Assembly (NCBI GenBank): GCA_030248215.1
Contig: JASANG010000961.1
Location: 100,673 to 164,672, forward strand
Length of the DNA stretch: 64,000 bases
Reading direction: 5' to 3'
From: Enoplolaimus lenunculus
Lineage: Eukaryota; Nematoda; Enoplea; Enoplida; Thoracostomopsidae
The translations under genes were made by a program, and so were the position numbers. Of the stretch, positions 56,812-64,000 are shown piece after piece. How positions within the stretch are numbered: position 1 is the first letter of the stretch; every line of letters begins with the position of its first letter. The notes under the pieces are model-generated. The model was not told the DNA's origin and did not search any database. It saw only the letters and a program-made list of their open reading frames with translations.

Positions 56812-57287
56812 GAATGCATAGCACAGTGCCGGAACGTATTCCTGCGGAACTGTAACACAGTAAGCTTATAAGCTTTTAGACTAACTTTTTTGTTAGGCTT
56901 GGGCTTAGGCTTAGACTTAGGCTTAGGCTTCGGCTTAGGCTTAGGCTTAGGCTTAGGCTTAGGCTTAGGCTTAGGCTTAGGCTTAGGCTTAGGCTTAGGC
57001 TTCGGCTTAGGCTTAGGCTTAGGCTTAGGCTTAGGTTTAGGATTAGGCTTAGGCTTAGGCTTAGGCTTAGGCTTAGGTTTAGGCTTAGGTTTAGGCTTAG
57101 GCTGAGGCTTAGGGTTAGCATTAGGCTTAGGCTTAGGCTTAGGCTTAGGCTTAGGCTTAGGCTGAGGCTTAGGCTTAGGCTTAGGCTTAGGCTTAGCATT
57201 AGGGTTAGGCTTAGGCTTAGGCTTAGGCTTAGGCTTAGGCTGAGGCTTAGGCTTATACTGCTGTTCCAGCCTTGTTCTATACATGAG
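56812..57287. mobile_element. Type B MITE with the longest (TTAGGC)n array of the window
   Basis: Left part GAATGCATAGCACAGTGCCGG, right part TTGTTCTATACATGAGC; between them about 350 bases of almost unbroken CTTAGG units with rare CTTCGG, TTAGCA and CTGAGG variants. Unit number is likely to vary between individuals. Confidence 0.85.
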
Positions 57288-57560
57288 CTCATATTTGTAT
57301 ATAATATATACTACATGTATTGTTACATTATATATGTTTATTTGTTTAAGTAAATTATAATCAAGTTTTAACTTCCATCTCACAAGAGTTTTAGCGAATC
57401 GATAGCGCAACTTAAAATATATGAAGCTAAAGCTTCAAATTCTGGTAAATTCATATATCGACATGTCGTTGTACTGCCAAAGTTGAAAAATACCGGAACC
57501 GAAGATCAACAAAATAAGAATGAAGTTGAATTGTGTTCTTTTTGACAATTCTTTACAATA

Positions 57561-57817
57561 TTAACCCCTTCTCACGATGAGTTGCCTATACGCAACTCAG
57601 CGCAGTGTATATACGTTAAAAAATATATATCGCACCGTGTTTAACAATTGCAACACGTATACATAGTACTAAATCACCACAAGACGTGACAGCCCCCTCA
57701 GGCTCGAATGTCAAGCTCCTATAGCAGAGTGGTGATGGTATTCGCCTCCCACTCCAGTCACCGGAGTTCGAATCCTAGCATAAAAGTAGGTCTCAGGGGA
57801 AATAGAAAATATTCATG
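57561..57817. mobile_element. Type J tRNA-like element, 3' end cut
   Basis: TTAACCCCTTCTCACGATGAG at the left. TAGCAGAGTGG is a perfect match to the pol III A-box consensus and GAGTTCGAATCC to the B-box. It stops at ATATTCATG, without the usual GTGAGAAAGGGTTAA. Confidence 0.7.
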
Positions 57818-57984
57818 TTTACGGTGAAAAATTGCCGAGATATACGACCAAAATTCTACCACAACCGGAGCCGACATTCTTTGGTTTTACCCTGCTTAAT
57901 TTTACGAATCATTTCATTTTTTAACAGATCAAAATACGGTATTTAAAATCTTGTTACCCGTACAAAATTGTAAACCTGTACGGT

Positions 57985-58205
57985 CATAATCTCAAATACG
58001 TAAAACACCTTAGCACCAGAATGATAATATTTTTCAAATTCCCGAACTGGTGCAGTTGCAGGTCGCAAAACTTTCTCAGATTTGGGCAAAATAAAATCTA
58101 AAAAATTAGCTAAATTTCAGAAAATTCAGCATTTGCTAAATTCAACCAGTATAATACCTACGACCAGCTGATGATATATGGGTGCTACACATATTTGAGA
58201 ATACG
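57985..58205. mobile_element. Type K element
   Basis: AATCTCAAATACGTAAAACACC at the left and GGGTGCTACACATATTTGAGAATA at the right are inverted ends, about 220 bases apart. Confidence 0.6.
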
Positions 58206-58312
58206 TGCGTCTGAAACGAAACCACACTCGAAACGTAAGTACCTGATTGAGAAATTATAAACTGCATGTAATAGTTAGCTGAGTTTCGTAGGGCGGCGTT
58301 GTATGTTTACAG

Positions 58313-58590
58313 GCCCATGTAAAGATCAGGGGCGAAACGTTTTTCTGTGGGACTGCAATAGAGTACGCTAAAGCTTTAGACTAATTTTTTTGCTTGGCTT
58401 AGGTTTAGGCTTACGAATCTGCTCTTTCTTGCGCTAAGACTTAGGCTTCGGCTTAGGCTAAGGAATATGCTCATTCTTACGCTTACGTGTAAATAGAACT
58501 TTAGACTTGTGTTTAGACAATTTTTGATTACGCTTAGGTTTAGGCTAAGGAATATGCTTATACTACTTTTACGGCCCTGTTTAATACATT
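58313..58590. mobile_element. hAT-like MITE (type B)
   Basis: GGCCCATGTAAAGATCAGGGG to GGCCCTGTTTAATACATTG with degenerate TTAGGC blocks. Confidence 0.7.
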
Positions 58591-58945
58591 GATTGTGATT
58601 TACACTACCGATTCGGAACACACAAACAAAAATGTTGGTCAACAGCTGTTCGCATGCTGACGCCATTTTTGGGCATTGCGGCAACATTTGTTTTGAAATG
58701 CAATTAAGAAACAAAACCAAGGTTATATTAACGAACGTACTTTCAAAAGTTAAGTATGCTTTAAAGTTTCGAACTGTACTTTATTTGGTACTGGAGTCAT
58801 CTACCCACTGCAATTAGAAACAAGGCTGCTTAACGGGGAAACAAATAATATGGAATGCAAGCATGGCAAAATTTTGCTAATCCAATCCTATGCTTATTTC
58901 ATCAATTAATAAGTCATTAGTACGTTGCAGGACTACTTGTAAATA

Positions 58946-59145
58946 GGCCAATGTAAAGAACAGGAGCGAAACAGTATTATAAGCATATTCCTAAGCATAA
59001 GTGCAAGTATTATTGCAGCAAGACATTGCAATTGCTACTTGCATATTCAAGTATTGCGCTGGTAAACCCATTAAATAAACTTTGAGTTGCAAGTTGAAGC
59101 TGCAAGTAGTTTTCGCTGCAAAAACTTGCACATGTAAATATAATG
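58946..59145. mobile_element. Type B left end fused to a type I right end
   Basis: GGCCAATGTAAAGAACAGGAG to ATATTCCTAAGCATAAG (58946-59000), then TGCAAGTATTATTGCAGC through AAACTTGCACATGTAAATATA. Likely a junction of two decayed insertions. Confidence 0.45.
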
Positions 59146-59149
59146 CCTT

Positions 59150-60335
59150 ATTTATTGACCATGGAATTCAAATTTAACTGTCATTTTTGAAATTTTGGCA
59201 TCAAAACTTCAATATTTAGCTATATTTTTTTACTTATTTTTCGCTGAAACTATATATTTATATAAATATGTTAAAACGAAAAAATATTAATTTTACGCTG
59301 GGACGCAAATACTTGATTCGCGGGGGGTGACGTAGACCGTTTATTTCTAGGGACATTTTTTGACCACACAGGAAGAAATGTATACTTAAAAATAATTTGT
59401 CTTCCCTGGTCAAGAAATCTTCTCGACTCGTTTACTAGCAATTCTAGGTTGTATGGGCTGGTTTGTGAATTATTTTTAAAATTAATATGTAAAAGTTTTG
59501 ACTCAAAATATACATTTACCGCATCTGCGAAAGTGTTACGAACAGTAGGGACGCATTCAAATAGTACTCAAACGTCTGTTTTAGTCTCCAGTACGCTCTA
59601 CTTGTTCATCTAAAACACAACCTCGCTATTTCAACACGGGGGGGGCCCAAAAAATCTCGTTTTTCTATCTTAGGTTTGACAAAATTAGCTATGTAATTTT
59701 TTTATACTTTACTACTCAAATTTTGTACACACAACAATTTTTGTTTCAATAATCATTTTTATTTCAAAAATTGTATTTCAGACATTTTAAAAACTTCAAA
59801 AAATAAGGAATCTAAACTTGTATTTAAGACGCTACTTAATTGGCATTGGCAATCTCATATTTGATGAGTTTGAGTACGGATTGCATATCCGGTGGGCGGA
59901 TGTTTCAAAGTTTCACCGTTTAGCGGTTTTGTATCAACCTGAAGTATATACACCTCAACTCCCAAGGTCTGTCTAGGTTTAAACAGCTTACAAATGTTAA
60001 TTTTTTCGCTTTTTCAATTTTACAGAAGAGAAAATGACGAAAAATATTTTTTGCTAAACTTTGATTCACAGCTCAACGGTGTCCGCATAAAATTATATTT
60101 GGGGGGTACCGGATAGTTTTGCCTCCCCCCCCCGTACAGTTGCAATTTAAGATTTTTACTTTTAGACCGACTGTATTTGGGGTGAAGGTACCTGCCAAAT
60201 TTGGTGAGGGGGCACGGCCCTCCAATAAACTGTAAGGAATACCCTTGTCACGGCTCCATTCTTTCTTTTTTAGATTCACTTATTTAGTTCAATGCTTCAG
60301 TTCTAAAGTTTCCGCTGGTTCAGCTTGAAAATGGT
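59150..60335. other. No gene seen
   Basis: AT-rich with G-runs (GGGGGGG near 59640; GGGGGGT and CCCCCCCC near 60100-60130). No exon or clear element ends. Confidence 0.4.
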
Positions 60336-60341
60336 ACCCTT

Positions 60342-60712
60342 CAGCGTACAACCGGACGTTTGTCTCCGGCTCCGGCAGAAAATCGACCTCCGGCTCCGGT
60401 AGAATTTTTGCCGGAGGTTCCGGCAATTTCGGTAGTAAAATTTTTGCATAATTTTACAAAATTTATCTGTTAAGCGCGTTTCGTTTTACTTTTCGTCACA
60501 ATGTTCAGGAAAGAATTTCCGAAATTTCGCAGAAAATTAGCGTTAAATCAAACAACTTAACAACATATTGCAGATATTGGCTAACATTAACTAAATTAAT
60601 CGTCATTTTTACTGCCTAATTTCGCCTCATCTTCGGCTTCGGCAAGTTTCGTTCATCTCTAGCTCCGGCTTAGGTTCCGGTATTTTCACCTCCGGTTGCA
60701 CCCTGGTACCCC
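60342..60712. mobile_element. CTCCGG-core element (type H variant)
   Basis: GTACAACCGGACGTTTGTCTC at the left and CACCTCCGGTTGCACCCTG at the right, with CTCCGG units next to both ends. Confidence 0.7.
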
Positions 60713-60841
60713 CTTGAGTTAATACTGCACAACTGTTTCTAAGATGCGATCTATGAACCGGGTATGATTTAGATTGCAGTTATGTCTTGGCGTACCGCAG
60801 CGTGTAACAGTGTTTCTTTTTATTGTCCTTTCGACCCACGT

Positions 60842-60990
60842 ATTGAACAGGGCGGAACAGTAGTATAAGCATATTCCAAAGCCTAAGCCTAACCCTAAGG
60901 GTTAAGCCTAAGCGAAATATTTAGTCTTAAGCTTAAACTGACTCTATTATAGCCCCTCTGAAAAATATCTGGCCCTAATTGTTCTATACA
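60842..60990. mobile_element. Short type B-like MITE
   Basis: TATTGAACAGGGCGGAACAG to TTGTTCTATACATGGGCC with only a few CCTAAG units. Confidence 0.65.
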
Positions 60991-61025
60991 TGGGCCGTTC
61001 TGTCAATAATTTCAATTTTCACCAC

Positions 61026-61785
61026 GGCACAACCGGAAGTCTGCCTCTGGCTCTGGCTTCGGTAGAATTTCTGGCGAAAGTTTCTGCATTTTCACCTGTG
61101 AAATTTTTAAATTGTTTTACAAAAATTGTATCGTTCACTACGTTTTACAATATAACTTTTATGGCCAAGTTTCTTTAAGGGGCGTAACAGTAGATTAAGC
61201 GTATTCCTAAGCCTAAGCGTTGCGAAAATGTATTCTTAAGCCTAAGCCTAAGCCTAACCGTAAGCAAACAAATATAGTCTAGACTCTAAACCGACTCTTT
61301 TATAGGCCCACCAGAAACCTGTACGCCCCTTAAAGTAACACGGGCCATTTTTTGGTATAATTTTTCGGAGTTACTTTTGGTATTTAATTTTCTAAAAGAA
61401 AACTTAAAACCAAAATTTTGACAACACTTTACAGATATTTGCTAAATTAACCATTTCTCACATGAATATTTTCTATTTCCCCTGAGACATACTTTTATGC
61501 TAGGATTCGAACTACAGCGAGTGGAGTGGGAGGCGTTTACCATCACTACTCAGATATAGGAGCTTGACGCTCGACCCCAAGGGGGCTCTCACGTCTTGTG
61601 GTGATTTAGTACTATGTATACGTGTGCAATTGTTAAACACAGTGCGATATATATTATTTACCGTATCTTCACTGCGCCGAGTTGCCTATAGGCAACTCAA
61701 TGTGAAAAGGGGTTAAACAAAAGCGCACTTTCAATTTCGTTTCACCTCCGGCTCTGGTATTTTCAACTCCGGTTACAACCCTGAA
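61026..61785. mobile_element. Type H element holding a nested type A MITE and a nested type J element
   Basis: Outer ends GCACAACCGGAAGTCTGCC and CAACTCCGGTTACAACCCTG. Inside lie 61162-61348 (type A: GGCCAAGTTTCTTTAAGGGG to TAAAGTAACACGGGCC) and 61447-61716 (type J: TTAACCATTTCTCACATG to TGTGAAAAGGGGTTAA, reverse orientation). The nesting order shows type H is the older insertion here. Confidence 0.75.
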
Positions 61786-61849
61786 AGGTATATGTTCCCA
61801 CGTGTCACCTATAGGATATACGCTAAAATCACTTTATTATCATAGTACA

Positions 61850-62059
61850 CTGCAAAAAATGGTGACTCAAATTGCCTCTGTCCAAAATACGCTCTACGGA
61901 CTACACAAACTGAGAGTCGAATTCGACTCCGACGGATTCAAACATGCGACTCAGTGAGTTGAATATGACTCGGGCGGAGTCGAATTTGGCTCAGTTTGTG
62001 TAGTTCCGTAGAGCCTATTTTGGAGAGAGTCAATTTGACTCACTATTTTTTGCAGTGTG
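61850..62059. mobile_element. Palindromic MITE (type D), 50 bp before the TSP1-like gene
   Basis: TACACTGCAAAAAATGGTGAC to CACTATTTTTTGCAGTGT. It lies directly upstream of the ATG at 62112. Confidence 0.75.
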
Positions 62060-62111
62060 TATTTTGTTTTGTTAATATTATTGTACACTTGGTATAGATT
62101 TTGGTGTAATT

Positions 62112-63284
62112 ATGCATTGGATATCAACACTTGTTGTTACACTCGTTGCATTCATTGTGCCTATTTCTTCAGGTAAACAGCAATTGCAGTAGACACAGGT
62201 CGGTAGCCAGTTCACTTAGCTTGGGGAATCTAAAAATATTTCAAGACGAGCATTCATGGGTTTATAATGACTTGCAAGCAAAGTTGAATTTTTCCAGAGG
62301 GAGCCAAAATTTAAGCAGGGGGGCTGAGCCCGCCTGATCCCTTTTTGGCTACGGGCCCGAGTAGACAGCACAGCTCAAAGTTAGACTGCGTTCTTTTATA
62401 CTTTAAGATTAGAAACTTTCGCAACTCAGTGAATCAGAAGAAAAACGTAATCTCAAGAATAAGTGTTGCGATATACTTTTGTTAACTTGCGGCACCGTCC
62501 GGCACCATCCGTCACCCATGCGGCGCCGTCCGTTGCCGTGCGGCGCCGTCCGTTGCCGTACGGTACAGTCCGGCACCTGTCCGGCGCCGTTCGTTGCCGT
62601 GCGGCGCCGTCCGTCACCGTGCGATATCGTACGCAAATAACTCAAGTACAATAACGTATTATAACGGACGGTGACGGACGGCGCTGGAGACGGAAGAGCG
62701 TCGGACAGCACCGGACGTCAAGTATTGCGCAAGCCTAAGTCAAAACTGTCCTTTGAAAATTTGTCCAACATATAGAACGGAATCGTAACAATAGTATAAG
62801 GATATTCGAAGCCCTGAGCCTAAGCTTAAAACCCAAGCCTAAGCGTTTAGAATCAATTTACACCTAAGCCTAAACCTGACCAAAAAATTTGTCCAATATA
62901 TAGAACGGGATCGTAACAATAGTATAAGGATATTCGAAGCCCTAATCCTAAGCTTAACGCTTAAATCTAAGCGTTTAGAATCAATTTACACCTAAGCCTA
63001 AAAACCTGACCAAAACAATTTATCCAATTGCAGTCCCACAGGAAAACGTTTCGCCCCTGATGTTTATATGGCGCAAAAAATTTGACAATTTTTTTCAAGG
63101 TATCAACTATAAAAAGATTTTTCAAAATTTACCTCTCGATACATGGGTACCACTGGAGTGCAATACCAGCTACACTGGGGATTGCAAATGGTCTCAGTGG
63201 AGCGAGTGCGCATGGAATCCACAAAATAGCCTAACCGATACGATTATGGATGTGATTTCGAATATGGGCGAACGAAATTGTCAA
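62112..63284 (+). CDS. Secreted protein starting a thrombospondin type 1-like domain, 5' part
   Basis: Exon 1 (62112-62172) encodes MHWISTLVVTLVAFIVPISS, a good signal peptide, then a phase-1 donor GTAAAC. Exon 2 (63100-63284) begins after TTTTTTTCAAG in the matching phase: INYKKIFQNLPLDTWVPLEC, then a segment with DCKWSQWSEC (residues 48-57) and GERNCQ at the end, and a donor-like GTATGT. WSQWSEC is the Trp-rich start of thrombospondin type 1 repeats. The usual CG-x-G..R part follows directly only if the frame is read into the type M repeat (CQVCGAGSRNY, then stop), so it should lie on a later exon, not seen before 64000. Role: extracellular; adhesion or secreted effector. AG at 62097 lies 14 bases before the ATG. 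Confidence 0.6.
62205..62355. repeat. GTAGCC-family repeat, TSP1-like gene intron 1
   Basis: GGTAGCCAGTTCACTTAGCTT to TTTTTGGCTACGGGCCCGAG. Confidence 0.5.
62463..62732. mobile_element. GC-rich TIR element (type G), TSP1-like gene intron 1
   Basis: GTTGCGATATACTTTTGTTAA to ACGTCAAGTATTGCGCAAGC, with CGGCGCCGTCCGTTGCCGTG units. Confidence 0.7.
62763..63066. mobile_element. Type B-like MITE with a tandem duplication, TSP1-like gene intron 1
   Basis: CCAACATATAGAACGGAATCG and CCAATATATAGAACGGGATCG begin two copies of about 120 bases in direct order; a single right end CCCCTGATGTTTATATGGCG follows. Confidence 0.65.
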
Positions 63285-63287
63285 GTA

Positions 63288-63425
63288 TGTGGTGCAGGAT
63301 CCAGGAATTATTGACGGGGGGCGGCGGGGTGGCAAATGTTTTGAAACGCAAAAATTGTAAGGTAGGGACCTTATCATCTTATCATTAAAGTACGCCCCCG
63401 CCCTCCCTTTGGATCCGCTAGTGTA
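63288..63425. mobile_element. Type M element at the TSP1-like exon 2 border
   Basis: GTGCAGGATCCAGGAATTATT to CTTTGGATCCGCTAGTG. It starts within about four bases of the donor-like GTATGT at 63285. Confidence 0.6.
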
Positions 63426-63449
63426 TGGGCAGTACTAAATCGTAGTAAT

Positions 63450-63800
63450 GTGATCCGGCCCACGGTCTGGCGGTGGTCCACAGACCTGGCCGAAAAACGC
63501 CGGACCGGACCGGTACAGAATGGACCGGACCAATCTCGCATTTGCGGATTATGGGTTTGGAACGGAAGTGGACCAACGTTGTTATTAATTGCTTAATTAC
63601 TGAACAATTTCACATTTACTACTTTGATCTGGGATCCTAAGCTTGCCAAGAAGAGAATCGCTATATACTGGTCAGAAAATATCTTCAACTATGGAAACCA
63701 GATAACTAAACCGCCATCGTCTAATGCTTGCGGTCGAACCGAACCGGTCCATCTGACCGTGGATTGGACTTGGACCGGACCGGACTGGACCGCAGTATAA
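63450..63800. repeat. Element rich in GGACCGGACCGG motifs
   Basis: GACCTGGCCGAAAAACGCCGG at the left and the inverse-like GGACCGGACTGGACCGCAGTA at the right; GAACCGAACCGGTCC inside. Confidence 0.5.
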
Positions 63801-63924
63801 ACGAACCGATATGGTCCTTGCCACATTTTTAGGAACTAATTCAAACTTTCACAATACGAGACCCCCATTGGGGTCTATAGTTGAGCGCTTATAGTCGAAC
63901 GAGTTCCTCCCAACAAAGTGCTCT

Positions 63925-64000
63925 CGGGTCAAATCACAGCTTAAAAATGGATCTTTAATGAAATAGAAAATATTCATGCGCAAAAGAGTTAAGTAATGGT
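63925..64000. mobile_element. 3' part of a type J-like element
   Basis: TTTAATGAAATAGAAAATATTCATGC-type tail followed by a GTTAA end; the rest is cut by the window edge or decayed. Confidence 0.4.

Noticed and set aside
56787-57410. A 207-codon Lys-Pro repeat frame and its Ser-Leu and Gly-Leu counterparts
   Set aside because: Produced by the 6-base CTTAGG array of a MITE; no start context, splice site or domain.
1-64000. LTR retroelements, Polintons or viral genes
   Set aside because: No LTR pair, reverse transcriptase, integrase, capsid or envelope motif was recognised in either strand.

Overview
The window is animal nuclear DNA, AT-rich, gene-poor and packed with short non-autonomous DNA transposons. 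The genes found are split into small exons with GT..AG introns: an Argonaute-family gene, an insulin/relaxin-family prohormone, a three-domain Kunitz-like secreted protein, a Fos-type bZIP factor and the start of a thrombospondin type 1-like secreted protein. This set points to a metazoan, most likely an invertebrate. The phylum cannot be fixed from the window. TTAGGC, the nematode telomere unit, is abundant but sits inside transposons. Four of the five gene starts have a 3' splice-site-like AG 14-18 nt before the ATG, which would suit spliced-leader trans-splicing (known in nematodes, tunicates, flatworms and cnidarians).

Layout. 1-2.9 kb: the 5' half of an Argonaute-family gene on the minus strand, running off the left edge. 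3-27 kb: no firm gene, a few low-confidence exon-like stretches, and a dense cluster of palindromic MITEs with TA target sites, hAT-like MITEs with TTAGGC cores, TTAA-ended elements carrying a tRNA-like promoter, and GC-rich minisatellites. 27.2-28.6 kb: a two-exon insulin-like gene whose C-peptide is mostly polyglutamine. 29-35 kb: repeats, one tRNA-like sequence, one 57-codon frame. 35.4-42.5 kb: an eight-exon minus-strand gene for a 287-residue secreted protein with three Kunitz-like domains joined by Gly-rich linkers. 43-51 kb: repeats, a 45-bp minisatellite, and an unrecognised coding-like remnant split by a MITE. 51.2-56.3 kb: a four-exon Fos-like bZIP gene with long polyQ tracts and three 53-residue C-terminal repeats. 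57-62 kb: nested transposons. 62.1-63.3 kb: the first two exons of a secreted TSP1-like protein.

The genes are not an operon and show no common pathway; they are separate loci among repeats. The best links between them are structural: introns and promoters repeatedly hold MITEs placed within a few bases of splice sites or a TATA box; the TTAGGC-core MITE carries its own splice-acceptor-like end; and the commonest palindromic MITE brings about four AP-1 (TGAGTCA) sites per copy into a region that also encodes a Fos-type protein. No LTR retrovirus, Polinton or other capsid-bearing element was recognised. Gene models were built by eye from splice sites, reading phase and family motifs, without transcript data.
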